Positions 8,218 to 20,771 of a DNA stretch of 64,000 nucleotides are shown here, one piece after another; position 1 is the stretch's first letter; every line of letters starts with the position of its first letter. The translations under genes were made by a program, and so were the position numbers. This DNA comes from Posidoniimonas polymericola. GTDB taxonomy: Bacteria > Planctomycetota > Planctomycetia > Pirellulales > Lacipirellulaceae. Location of the stretch: assembly GCF_007859935.1 (NCBI RefSeq), contig NZ_SJPO01000007.1, positions 248,001-312,000 of the forward strand. The letters are read 5' to 3'. The notes beneath the pieces were generated by a model. It was not told where the DNA came from, did no database searches, and saw only the letters and a list, made by a program, of their open reading frames with translations.

Positions 8218-9708
8218 CTAGCTGCGGCGACGGCACGCCGTCAGCCCGAAGGCCGACAGGCCCACCAGCAGCGCGGTCGACGGCTCGGGCACGGCGCCGA
8301 GGGCCGCGAAAGCCGCCGCGCCGTTGGCGGCGATGAAGTCGTTCTTGAACAGGCGGAAGTCGCTGAAGTCGTTGTCGAGGTCACCGTCGATGTCGCCGAA
8401 GGGGAAGGTCTCGACCGCGGTGGTCCCCGCCAGAGTCTGGAGGTGGTTGGCCATCAGCGTGGCGTAGTCGTCGGCGTCGATGTCGCCGTCGACATCGAGG
8501 TCGCTGCGGCTGAAGCCGGCCCCGCCGTTGCCGGTGAAGGTCACGGGCAGTTCGAAGGTCGCCTCAGAAATCCCGTCGAACGTGGTCACGCTGACGGTGA
8601 GGTCTTCGAAGGGCGACTTGGTCCACAGGGCGCCCAGGCTGACGTCGGCGCCAACGCCGAATCCGTCGTCCGGGCCGCCGCCGCCGATCGGGTCGGTCTC
8701 GCTAATCTCGGTCGAGTTGATCGTGGCGCCGAGCTGCCAGACGTCGTCGGCGTCGATCGAGCCGCCGCTGTCGGCGTCCCCGTTGTCTGCGACGCTGGCC
8801 CAGTTGGCGGTGTCAATCGCGCCGGCGGCCGACGAGATCGAGTACGCGACTATGTTCTGGATCGCCAGCTCGTTCGTGAAGGTTCCGACGCCCGTGTCGC
8901 GGTCCACAACGAACTGCAGGGGCTCACCACAGCCGGCGATACAGCCGCTCTGGAAGCGGGTCTCGACGTCGGTGGCGGAAAGGGCGTTGTCGTGGACGGT
9001 GAATTCGAAGATCGAGCCCTCGAAGAACGGGTCCGGGTAGAGCGCCCGGCCGAGGTAGGCAAGGTCGGTGCTGACGTTCGCCAGCGAGGCGTCGGGCACA
9101 TCGGAAAGCGGGGCGGTGCCGATCTGGATGCCGTCGACGTAGTAGGCGAGGTCGGTCGCATCGACCGTCATCACGACGTGGTGCAGCTGGCCGTCGTTTA
9201 GGTCGCGGGCGCCGTCGGTGACGCCAACTTCGCCGTCGAACGTGCCGAACGAGATGGCTCCGCGGCTGCCCTGGTCGCCGGGGCCGCGGGTCGGCTGCAG
9301 CATCAGGTAGTCGTAGCCGAGGTTGGCGGACTCTCCGTTCAGGCCTTCGCTCGTGCGGCCGAAGCCGGCCAGGAAGGTGAATTGATTGGTGTTGCCGTTT
9401 TGGACAAACCAAGACTCGAGGCTGATGGCGGAGTAGGTGTTCACCGCGATGTCGGGACCCGGCAACGCGCCGTAACCGGAGACGCCGTCGAGCACCAGAC
9501 GGCTGTCGGCGACGTTGACTGTGGCGCCGTCAAGCGCCGAGCCGTTGGCCGTGCCAACGCTATCGACGATGGTCAAACCATCGCCGCTATTGAAAAGGTA
9601 CTGATGGGTGATGACCGCCTGCGATTCCGAGGCGACGCCGGCAAACGCCAGCAAAGTGGACAGGGCAGGTCCGACCAGAGATGTGCGACAGCGCGCGAAA
9701 GCAAACAT
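8218..9708 (-). CDS. LamG-domain PEP-CTERM protein with dockerin-like segment
   Basis: A 496-residue secreted protein and the first gene of the minus-strand arabinan run. It has a signal peptide (1-31), a LamG domain (about 33-240; HHVVMTVDATDLAYYVDGI is the typical strand pair), a middle region, an EF-hand pair (SDLDVDGDIDADDYATL and GDIDGDLDNDFSDF) and a PEP-CTERM tail (AVPEPSTALLVGLSAFGL, then ACRRRS). GGGAG lies a few bases before the ATG. It is more distant from the two following LamG proteins than they are from each other. Function is unknown beyond probable surface location and sugar binding. Confidence 0.83.
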   Translation of the reverse strand: MFAFARCRTSLVGPALSTLLAFAGVASESQAVITHQYLFNSGDGLTIVDSVGTANGSALDGATVNVADSRLVLDGVSGYGALPGPDIAVNTYSAISLESWFVQNGNTNQFTFLAGFGRTSEGLNGESANLGYDYLMLQPTRGPGDQGSRGAISFGTFDGEVGVTDGARDLNDGQLHHVVMTVDATDLAYYVDGIQIGTAPLSDVPDASLANVSTDLAYLGRALYPDPFFEGSIFEFTVHDNALSATDVETRFQSGCIAGCGEPLQFVVDRDTGVGTFTNELAIQNIVAYSISSAAGAIDTANWASVADNGDADSGGSIDADDVWQLGATINSTEISETDPIGGGGPDDGFGVGADVSLGALWTKSPFEDLTVSVTTFDGISEATFELPVTFTGNGGAGFSRSDLDVDGDIDADDYATLMANHLQTLAGTTAVETFPFGDIDGDLDNDFSDFRLFKNDFIAANGAAAFAALGAVPEPSTALLVGLSAFGLTACRRRS

Positions 9709-10337
9709 TCGTAGCTCCCTGAGGCGAATTCTTCGGGTGGCCCGTCAGGCGAGTTGACAACCCGACAGGCGGTTAGAGAAGAGAGGTGCAAAAGCTCATA
9801 AGGATTTAGAAAAGCAGCAACTGCAGTTTATGCACGCTTGGGTAGTCACGCAAGCCTTTGAAGCCCGTTTTGCAGTATTCGTCCCCGCTTGCGGACGAAT
9901 GCACTACGGGTGTTTGTCCAACTGCCGCGTTACGCCGCCCGGCCTGCGGCATTGCGTCCATTGAGTGCGTCGCAATGCACTGTAGGGCTCTTTTGCGGTT
10001 TAATGCGGGAATCGAGGCAGCCCGGCCCCGATCTCTACAAGCGGTGTTTAATGCCGCTGCAAATCGAATGAGGCAAGACGAGGCGCCGATCGATCACGCT
10101 CGTTGGTGGTGGACCTGTTGAGGTCTTTAGGTGCGCAAGGATCCGCGTAGCAGCCCTGTGTATCAGTTTGAGTAGGACGACCAGGAATGGCCAGGGAAAT
10201 TTAGAATTAGCGCAAGTCCGCACTCCTGCGATCGCCCGGGAGCTAGATCAGGCGCGTTTACGTTATACTTAAGGTGGCTTTTCTCTTGCTGCCGCAGCAG
10301 TCGCAGCGTCTGCTCTCATTCCCGGAGTTTTGCGTCA
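9709..10337. promoter_or_regulatory. Divergent intergenic region between the arabinan operon and GH127
   Basis: No convincing gene lies in these 629 bases. The stretch separates two divergent arabinan-related transcription units and should hold both promoters. A TTATACT box near 10262-10268 and GGAG ten bases before the GH127 ATG are the only simple expression signals seen. Two palindromes with loops (9877-9900 and 9949-9978) fall in its middle and are listed separately. The XylR-type regulator downstream is the likely regulator, but I could not identify its operator. Confidence 0.45.
9877..9978. repeat. Pair of REP-like inverted repeats
   Basis: ATTCGTCC (9877-9884) pairs perfectly with GGACGAAT (9893-9900) across an 8-base loop. 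GCATTGCG (9949-9956) pairs perfectly with CGCAATGC (9971-9978) across 14 bases. The word AATGCACT follows or overlaps each right arm (9898-9905 and 9974-9981), so the two units look like related copies. They may be REP-type palindromes or regulator sites; sequence alone does not decide. Confidence 0.55.
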
Positions 10338-12713
10338 ATGCAACGCTTATTGTGCTGCCTGCTCGTGGTTTTTGGGGGCGTGGCGTCTTGTGTGGCTGTC
10401 CCCGTTGAGGCACGCGCAACACAGTTCTTTGAGCTTCGCAACGTGCGGCTCCTGAATGGACCGTTTTTGCATTCGGTCAGGCTCAACCGCAATCACCTAT
10501 TGAGCTACGACCCGGACCGTCTGCTCGCCCCGTTCCTGGCGGAAGCGGGTTTGGACCCCAAGGCAGACCGCTATCCGAGTTGGGAGTCGACTGGGTTGGG
10601 GGGGCAGACCGCCGGCCATTACCTTAGCGCCCTGGCGAACACCGCGTCATCGCTGGACGACGCCGAATGTCGACAGCGACTCGAGTACATGGTTAGTGAG
10701 CTGGGCAGGTGCCAACAGGCCAACGGCGACGGCTACGTCGGTGGGGTGCCGGACAGCGACCGCCTGTGGGAGCAAATCCACGCGGGCAAGATCGCCGCCG
10801 AGGGGTTCAGCCTCAATGGTTCGTGGGTTCCGATCTACAACCTGCACAAGACCTTTGCCGGCCTGCGCGACGCGTACTTGGTGGGCGAAGTGGACCAGGC
10901 GAAGCAGGTGCTGCTGGACTTGGCGGACTGGTTCGACCGTGAGTTCAGCGACCTGACCGACGCCCAGATCCAAGACCTCTTGCGGTGTGAGCACGGCGGC
11001 ATCAACGAGGTCCTAGCAGACGTTGCGGCGATCTCGGGCGAGGATCGTTACCTGCGGCTCGCGGAACGCTTCAGCCACCGTTTCATCTTCGACCCGCTGG
11101 CCAACGGCGAAGACCGTCTCGATGGGTTGCACGCCAATACGCAGGTGCCGAAGGTGATCGGGTTTCAGCGGATCGCCGCGATCGGCGGCGGCGAGCAGTA
11201 CCACCGAGCCGCCCAGACCTTTTGGGACGCGGTCGTGAGCGACCGGTCGATTGCGATCGGGGGCAACAGTGTGGCGGAGCACTTCCCGTCCGCGCGGCAG
11301 GCGTCCGACTTTGTGACGCGCCGCGAGGGCCCCGAGACCTGCAACACCTACAACATGCTGCGGCTCACCGAGCAGCTATTCCAGCAGTCGCCGGAGGGGC
11401 GGTACGCCGATTTCTACGAGCGGGCGTTGTACAACCACATCCTGTCGTCGCAGCATCCCGAGCACGGCGGCTACGTTTACTTCACTCCGGCGCGGCCGGG
11501 GCACTACCGGGTCTACTCCAAGCCGGGAGAGTGCTTCTGGTGCTGCGTCGGCAGCGGCATGGAGAACCACAGCCGCCACGGTACATTCGTCTACGCCCAC
11601 AGCGATCTGGAGCTGTTCGTCAACCTGTTTGTCGCTTCGAGGGTTGAGTGGGCCGAGAAAGAGGTGGTGCTAACGCAGCGGACCGATTTCCCACAGGCTG
11701 ATCGCACCGAGTTGGAGCTATCGCTCGAACGGCCGACGCCCTTTGCTCTGAAGATCCGGAAGCCTGGCTGGGTAGAGCAGGGGGGCTTCGAGGTCCTGGT
11801 GAACGGCGAGTCCGCCGAGATCGCTGGCGATGGCGCGTCGTATGTGACGCTGGATCGTGAGTGGCGGGACGGGGATATTGTGAGCGTGGCGTTGCCGATG
11901 ACGGTCACGGTAGAGCCGTTGCCCTACCTGCCCGAGTACGTCGCCTTCCGAGAGGGGCCGATTGTGCTGGCGGCCGAGCTGAGCCGCGACGAGCTCGACG
12001 GCCTCATAGCCGGGGATGGGCGGATGGATCACATCGCCAGCGGCGAGCTGATGCCCGCCGATCAGGTCCCCGTTGTGGTGGCCGAGGAGGGCGAACTCGC
12101 GGCGCTTGTCGAGCCGGTCCCCGACGCGCCGAACGCCTTCACCCTGGCCGCCGCGGTCCGACCCAACAGCTTCGACCGACTGCAGCTTGTGCCGTTCTTT
12201 CAGGTCCACGACGCCAGGTACATGCTCTACTGGCAGCGGACGACGCCGGCCAAGTACCAGAGCCTCTTAAACGCCCGACGCGAGGCGGAGCGTCTGGAAG
12301 CGGCTCTCGACCAGGCCACGCTCGATCGCGTCACCCCCGGGCAGCAGCAGCCTGAGGTGGAGCACCAGTTCCGTGGCGAAGCGAACTCGACAGGCGTCTG
12401 GCGAGACCGCAGCTTCCGCCACGCAGACGGCTGGTTCAGTTACGTGCTCGAGACCCACGGCCAAACCGACGCCCGTTTGCGGGTCGCCTATTTTGGCTCC
12501 GACCGCCGGGATTTCGAAATCCTCGTCAACGACCAGGTGATTGCCTCGGTTGCGCTCGACGCGCCTAGCCCCGACGAGTTCGTCGACGTGGACTACCCGA
12601 TCCCCGCCCGGCTGCTCGAAGGCGCCACCGAGATCACCGTAAAGTTCCAGGCCAAACCGGGGTCGATGGCGGGCGGGATCTACGACGTGCGTTTGATGAA
12701 GGCGGTTGATTAG
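10338..12713 (+). CDS. GH127 beta-L-arabinofuranosidase, secreted
   Basis: A 791-residue protein with a signal peptide (1-20) and an alpha/alpha-barrel (DUF1680) domain up to about residue 500, followed by the all-beta C-terminal domains usual in the family. The zinc/cysteine site known from the Bifidobacterium enzyme HypBA1 is visible: Glu333 and Cys335 in GPETCNTYNM, then Cys402 and Cys403 in CFWCCVG, where the first Cys of the CC pair is the expected nucleophile. Glu314 in SVAEHF is a candidate acid/base. GH127 enzymes cleave beta-L-arabinofuranosides, as found on hydroxyproline-linked glycans and pectic side chains, which complements the alpha-specific GH43 and GH51 encoded divergently. 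Confidence 0.9.
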   Translation: MQRLLCCLLVVFGGVASCVAVPVEARATQFFELRNVRLLNGPFLHSVRLNRNHLLSYDPDRLLAPFLAEAGLDPKADRYPSWESTGLGGQTAGHYLSALANTASSLDDAECRQRLEYMVSELGRCQQANGDGYVGGVPDSDRLWEQIHAGKIAAEGFSLNGSWVPIYNLHKTFAGLRDAYLVGEVDQAKQVLLDLADWFDREFSDLTDAQIQDLLRCEHGGINEVLADVAAISGEDRYLRLAERFSHRFIFDPLANGEDRLDGLHANTQVPKVIGFQRIAAIGGGEQYHRAAQTFWDAVVSDRSIAIGGNSVAEHFPSARQASDFVTRREGPETCNTYNMLRLTEQLFQQSPEGRYADFYERALYNHILSSQHPEHGGYVYFTPARPGHYRVYSKPGECFWCCVGSGMENHSRHGTFVYAHSDLELFVNLFVASRVEWAEKEVVLTQRTDFPQADRTELELSLERPTPFALKIRKPGWVEQGGFEVLVNGESAEIAGDGASYVTLDREWRDGDIVSVALPMTVTVEPLPYLPEYVAFREGPIVLAAELSRDELDGLIAGDGRMDHIASGELMPADQVPVVVAEEGELAALVEPVPDAPNAFTLAAAVRPNSFDRLQLVPFFQVHDARYMLYWQRTTPAKYQSLLNARREAERLEAALDQATLDRVTPGQQQPEVEHQFRGEANSTGVWRDRSFRHADGWFSYVLETHGQTDARLRVAYFGSDRRDFEILVNDQVIASVALDAPSPDEFVDVDYPIPARLLEGATEITVKFQAKPGSMAGGIYDVRLMKAVD

Positions 12714-13003
12714 GATGGAGGCTGCAGAACGCTATCGTCTGTGGCTCTGCACCGCGCGGCCAGTGGTTCACGCGGCGCCAGCGCCCGGTCGCAACGGCTA
12801 TGACGAACACGCAGGCGAGCCCTCTCAGGACGCTCGTGCCGGAGGGGCCGCTGACGGCTTGGCAGCAAAGGGATTATTGAGCGTTGGCTGCGGTTTTAGC
12901 GGTTCCGCACTGGCAAGAATGGGCGTAATAATCGCGTTTACCGCAGAAGCAGGCTACGCTTCTGGTGTCACTTTGCAAGCACTCGCCCTCTAGTTTCAAT
13001 CTG

Positions 13004-14200
13004 ATGTCACTACCACCCCAAGTCGCCCTGCTGATCGAGACCGCACGCGGTTACGGGCGTGACGTCGCGACCGGGATCGCCCGCTACGCGGCGCTGCATG
13101 GTCCTTGGAGTTTTCATCTGACGCCAGGCGACTTCACGCAGGCCGCGCCGCTGTGGGAGTACTGGCGGGGCCACGGCATCTTCGCGAGACTTGCCAGCGG
13201 CGAGATCTCCAAGCAGCTGCTAGACGCCGACCTCCCGACGGTCGCGCTCGACATGGAGGACAGCCAGCTCGAGAAGAGCAATCCGCTCTCGAAGTTCAGC
13301 AACCTGAGCGTCGACAGCCGCCAGGCGGCGACCCTCGCCGCGGAGCACCTGATCGAGCGGGACTTCGAACATTTTGCGTTCGTCGGGGCGTCGGGCGTGG
13401 TCTGGTCAGACCGCCGCGAGGCGGCCTTTGTCAAGCGGATCCGCGGCGAGGGCTACGAGACCCACGTGTACGACCCGCAGCACGTCGCGGCGATCGGCAG
13501 GTGGGAGCGGGAGATGCCGCGGCTGGCGGAGTGGATCGGATCGCTACCGAAGCCAATCGGCATCATGGCCTGCAACGACGAGCACGGCCTGCACGTCCTG
13601 GACGCCTGCCGTCGGTCGGGCGCGTCGGTGCCAGAAGAAGTCGCCGTGGTGGGAGTCGACAACGACAGCCTGCTATGCGGACTCTGCAGCCCGAGCCTCT
13701 CGAGTGTGGTGCTCAATGGCGTCGAGGGCGGCTACCAGGCGGCGGCCCACCTGGACAAGATGATGAAGAAGGGGCGGAACCAGCCGCGCCGGATCAACGT
13801 CAGCGCGCTGCGGGTCGAGACTCGCCAGTCGACCGACTTGGTGAGTGTCGGCAACAAGCATGTCGCGCTCGCGATGGCGCACATCCAGCGGTCACGAGGG
13901 TCGCGGATCAATGCCGATCTGGTTGCCGAGCATTGCGGTATGAGTCGACGCGAGCTCGACAAGCTGTTCCGTGACAGCACCGGCAAGTCGATCGCGGTCG
14001 AGATCCAGAACATGCGGCTCGACCACGCCCGGCGGCTCCTCGAAGAGACCGACCACCCCGTGCCGGTTATCGCGGACGTCGCCGGATACAGCTCCGCAAG
14101 CTACATGGTGCAGGTCTTCCGGCGGGAGCTGCAGACGACCCCCAACCGCTACCGCTCGAAGGTACGGTCGTTGAGCATGGCGTCGATCAAAGAGCACTAA
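13004..14200 (+). CDS. XylR/AraC-type transcriptional regulator with sugar-binding domain
   Basis: A 398-residue cytoplasmic regulator. Residues about 1-270 form a LacI/periplasmic-binding-protein-like sensor (VALLIETARGYGRDV at the start; GIMACNDEHGLHVLDACR in the middle), and residues about 290-390 an AraC-type double helix-turn-helix (NADLVAEHCGMSRRELDKLF; IADVAGYSSASYMVQVFRRE). This is the architecture of E. coli XylR. The ATG at 13004 is taken rather than a GTG at 12965 because the conserved N-terminus begins there. It follows GH127 by 290 bases with no gene between, and most likely senses arabinose or a related pentose to control the divergent arabinan genes. Confidence 0.88.
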   Translation: MSLPPQVALLIETARGYGRDVATGIARYAALHGPWSFHLTPGDFTQAAPLWEYWRGHGIFARLASGEISKQLLDADLPTVALDMEDSQLEKSNPLSKFSNLSVDSRQAATLAAEHLIERDFEHFAFVGASGVVWSDRREAAFVKRIRGEGYETHVYDPQHVAAIGRWEREMPRLAEWIGSLPKPIGIMACNDEHGLHVLDACRRSGASVPEEVAVVGVDNDSLLCGLCSPSLSSVVLNGVEGGYQAAAHLDKMMKKGRNQPRRINVSALRVETRQSTDLVSVGNKHVALAMAHIQRSRGSRINADLVAEHCGMSRRELDKLFRDSTGKSIAVEIQNMRLDHARRLLEETDHPVPVIADVAGYSSASYMVQVFRRELQTTPNRYRSKVRSLSMASIKEH

Positions 14201-14551
14201 CGAAGCGCTGCTCATAACTGGATTGCCCGCCGCGTCCTGCGGCCTCGTCTTGCGCCAATCTTAACGGCCGCGGCCTTTTGACCGTGACGAACTGCGGGCG
14301 CGTCGAGGGTCGCTACCCTCGCTGCAGTTGTGCGGGTTTGGCTCGTTCTTCTACCTCCGGTGTGCTAGACCGCACGGTCGTGCGGCGGCCCCGCCGGGGA
14401 TTCTGAGTGCTCGGCGCCCCCCAGCATGGGGCGACCCGCGGGGGCTTCTCAGCAGAAACCGTTTTCGGCGTTCGCGGTACGCAATTCGCCCATGCGTGGG
14501 AGTTCATGCAACCTCGGATGTCCCGCGGCCCTCTCCGGACGAGATCTATCG
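14201..14551. other. Intergenic region with a hairpin, upstream of PFOR
   Basis: These 351 bases hold no supported gene. A perfect 7-base inverted repeat with a 4-base loop (CGAGGGT at 14304-14310, ACCCTCG at 14315-14321) sits about 100 bases after the regulator stop; it lacks a T-run, so it is at best a weak terminator. The rest presumably carries the PFOR promoter. An open frame extends through part of it in frame with PFOR, but the extra residues do not resemble that family. Confidence 0.4.
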
Positions 14552-18130
<3,579 letters not shown>

Positions 18131-18174
18131 TGATTCCGTGCAACCCGCAGCAACCTCGGCGTAGCGAGTCAACC

Positions 18175-19188
18175 ATGTCTATCGACCTGACGACCAAGTA
18201 CCTGGGCCTTGAGCTCAAGAACCCGCTCGTGGCGTCGGCCAGCCCGCTGACCGGTTCGGTCGAGAGCCTGCTGCGTCTGCAAGAGGCGGGCGTCAGCGCG
18301 GTGGTGCTGCCGTCGCTCTTCGAGGAGCAGATCGAGCACAACCAGAACCAGGTCCACCAGCTCTACAACTACCAGGCAGACTCGTTCGCCGAGGCGCTGA
18401 GTTACTTTCCCGAGCTAGGCCTCGACGATTCCGACCCGGCCAAGCACATCGGCAGGGTCGCCGAGGCCAAGCAGCAGCTTGAGATCCCGGTCATCGCGAG
18501 CCTCAACGGCCACACCGACGGCGGCTGGGCGCGCTACTCGAAGTGGATGGAGGACAACGGCGCCGACGCGCTCGAACTCAATATCTACTTTGTCCCGACC
18601 GACTGCGAGATGTCCGGCGAGGACGTCGCCCGCAGGTACGAGGACCTCGTGGGTTCGGTCCGGAACGCGGTGAGCATCCCGCTGGCAGTGAAGATCGGCT
18701 CGCAGTTCACCAGCATCCCTAGCATGGTCCGCCGGCTGATGCTGGCCGGCGCCGACGGCGTGGTGCTGTTCAACCGGTTCCTCGAGCCGGACCTCGACCT
18801 CACCACGCTCAAGTACCAGCCCGACCTGGTGCTCAGCGCCGAGCACGAAATGAGGCTGCCGCTGCGGTGGATCGCGATCCTCCGCGATCAGCTGACACTC
18901 TCACTGGCGGCGACCAGTGGGGTCCACCACGCCCACGACTTGGCGAAGCTAATCCTGGCCGGCGCCGACGTGGCGATGGTCGCCACCACGCTGCTCAGGC
19001 GGGGCGTGGGGTACGCCACTGTGATGCTCGACGAGCTCCGCACGCTGTTCGAGGAGTACGAATTCGAGTCGGTCTCGCAGGTGAAGGGGAGCATGAGCAT
19101 GGCCAACTGCCCCGACCCTAGCACGCTTGGCCGGGCCAACTACATGCAGGCCCTGATCGACTACACCGCGGACTTCAACCGGGCGTAG
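18175..19188 (+). CDS. Dihydroorotate dehydrogenase-like protein
   Basis: A 337-residue FMN-type TIM barrel related to class 1 dihydroorotate dehydrogenase (LGLELKNPLVASASPLTGS at the N-terminus; an Asn in IPVIASLNGHT; ALELNIYFVP; IPLAVKIG; the C-terminal GADGVVLFNRF and GADVAMVAT phosphate-binding loops). Proteins of this subgroup are commonly encoded next to nifJ and are annotated as dihydroorotate-dehydrogenase-like without a proven substrate. The gap to nifJ is 44 bases, so the two form an operon. The catalytic Cys of true class 1 enzymes is not evident at the expected loop, so a role in pyrimidine synthesis is doubtful. It converges on nfnB with only 21 bases between stops. Confidence 0.8.
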   Translation: MSIDLTTKYLGLELKNPLVASASPLTGSVESLLRLQEAGVSAVVLPSLFEEQIEHNQNQVHQLYNYQADSFAEALSYFPELGLDDSDPAKHIGRVAEAKQQLEIPVIASLNGHTDGGWARYSKWMEDNGADALELNIYFVPTDCEMSGEDVARRYEDLVGSVRNAVSIPLAVKIGSQFTSIPSMVRRLMLAGADGVVLFNRFLEPDLDLTTLKYQPDLVLSAEHEMRLPLRWIAILRDQLTLSLAATSGVHHAHDLAKLILAGADVAMVATTLLRRGVGYATVMLDELRTLFEEYEFESVSQVKGSMSMANCPDPSTLGRANYMQALIDYTADFNRA

Positions 19189-19209
19189 CACGGCGGCCTT
19201 CGACCACCG

Positions 19210-20652
19210 CTACTCGGCCGTTGGCCAGTCGCCGGTCGTCAGGTACTCGTGGATCGAGGCGGCCGCCGTGCGGCCGGCGCCCATCGCCAGGATGACGGTC
19301 GCGGCGCCGCTGACGATGTCGCCCCCGGCGAACACGCCGCGCTTGGACGTCCGCAGGTTGTCGTCGTCGGCCTGGATGTAACCCCACTTGTTGGTGTTGA
19401 TCTCCGGCGTGCTCGACTGGACCAGCGGGTTGGCCCCCGTGCCGACCGCCACGATCGCGACGCTCGCCGGCACGACCTTCTCGGAGCCGGCAATCGGGAT
19501 CGGGCGGGCGCGGCCCGACCCGTCGGGCTCGCCCAGCTCCATCTGCTGGACCTCGACGCCGGTCAGCAGCCCCTGGTCGTTGCCGAGGAACTGCAGCGGG
19601 TTGTGCATCGTCAGGAAAGTCACTCCCTCGTCCCGCGCGTGGTGCTGCTCCTCCTTGCGGGCGGGCATCTCGGCCTCGCCGCGGCGGTAGATGATCGAGG
19701 CGCTCTTGGCTCCCAGCCTCAGCGCGCTGCGGACGGCGTCCATCGCGGTGTTGCCGCCGCCGATCACGACCACGTCCGCGTCCCGGCAGGTGTAGACCGG
19801 CGAGTCGTAGTGCTCGGGGTCGTACGCTTTCATCAGGTTAACTCGGGTCAGGAACTCGTTGGCGGAGTAGACGCCGCCGAGGTGCTCGCCGGGCAGGTTG
19901 AGGAACTTCGGCAGGCCGGCCCCGGTGGCGATGAACACCGCGTCGTAGCCCTCGTCGTTCATCAGCTGGTCGATCGTGACCGACTTGCCGACCACGACGT
20001 TGGTCTCGAAATTGACGCCCATCTTCCGCATGTTCTCGATCTCGTTCCGCACGATCTCCTTCGGCAGGCGGAACTCGGGGATGCCGTAGACGAGCACGCC
20101 GCCGAGCTCGTGCAGGGCCTCCATCACGGTGACCTCGTGCCCCTTGAGCGTGAGGTCACCGGCGCAGCTCAACCCGGCGGGGCCGCTGCCGACGACCGCC
20201 ACTTTCTTGCCGGTGGGGCTGGCGGGTTCCGGGAGGCCGATCTCACCGGTCGCGCGCTCGTAGTCGGCGACGAAACGCTCGATGTGCCCGATCGCGAGCG
20301 GCGCGAACCGCTTGCCGAGGATGCAGGCGCCCTCGCACTGGTTCTCTTGCGGGCAGACCCGCCCGGTCACCGCGGGCAGCACGTTGTCTTCGCGGAGCTT
20401 GGCCGCCGCCCGCAGGTAGTCGCCATCGCGGACCAGGTCGACCACCTCACGCACCTGGACGCCGACCGGGCAGCCGTGGCTGCACTTGGGGTCGGCGCAG
20501 GTCAGGCACCGCTGGGCCTCTTTCTCGGCAACGGCCGCGTCGAGGCCGAGGTTAACCTCGGCAAAGTTGCGGGCCCGCTCGAGCGCCGGCTGCTCGGGCA
20601 TCGCCTGCCGGGGGATCTTGGTCCGCTGTTTGGGGGGTAGTTTATCGGCCAT
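19210..20652 (-). CDS. nfnB: NfnB-type NADPH/ferredoxin oxidoreductase, GltD-like large subunit
   Basis: A 480-residue flavoprotein of the glutamate-synthase-small-subunit family. The N-terminus carries Fe-S ligands (CLTCADPKCSHGCPVGV and CPQENQCEGAC), followed by an FAD dinucleotide-binding fold (VAVVGSGPAGLSCAG) and an NADP-binding fold (VVVIGGGNTAMDAV); the C-terminal FAD loop is VFAGGDIVSGAATV. Alone it could be GltD, but the gene directly upstream is an NfnA-like FAD/2Fe-2S subunit and no glutamate synthase large subunit is present, so it is read as the large subunit of NfnAB (electron-bifurcating transhydrogenase linking ferredoxin, NADH and NADPH). The gap to nfnA is 119 bases. Confidence 0.87.
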   Translation of the reverse strand: MADKLPPKQRTKIPRQAMPEQPALERARNFAEVNLGLDAAVAEKEAQRCLTCADPKCSHGCPVGVQVREVVDLVRDGDYLRAAAKLREDNVLPAVTGRVCPQENQCEGACILGKRFAPLAIGHIERFVADYERATGEIGLPEPASPTGKKVAVVGSGPAGLSCAGDLTLKGHEVTVMEALHELGGVLVYGIPEFRLPKEIVRNEIENMRKMGVNFETNVVVGKSVTIDQLMNDEGYDAVFIATGAGLPKFLNLPGEHLGGVYSANEFLTRVNLMKAYDPEHYDSPVYTCRDADVVVIGGGNTAMDAVRSALRLGAKSASIIYRRGEAEMPARKEEQHHARDEGVTFLTMHNPLQFLGNDQGLLTGVEVQQMELGEPDGSGRARPIPIAGSEKVVPASVAIVAVGTGANPLVQSSTPEINTNKWGYIQADDDNLRTSKRGVFAGGDIVSGAATVILAMGAGRTAAASIHEYLTTGDWPTAE

Positions 20653-20771
20653 GGGGTCGCGCTGTTGCTGGGGTCCGGCGACGGTTCAGAGAGGCCGGCG
20701 GAGGGGTTCTTGATCGCTCTGAGGTGCGGTAAGCGGCCCGGTGACCGGCGGGGCATGCCGGCACGCAACGC

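Noticed and set aside
12706..12993. 95-residue plus-strand open frame after GH127
   Set aside because: No ribosome site and no recognisable sequence; overlaps the GH127 stop and looks like intergenic DNA before the regulator.
19249..20640. 463-residue plus-strand open frame
   Set aside because: Antisense to nfnB, whose Fe-S and dinucleotide motifs are unambiguous.
19210..20652. Glutamate synthase small subunit (GltD)
   Set aside because: Possible by sequence, but no large subunit is present and the adjacent NfnA gene and PFOR context favour NfnB.
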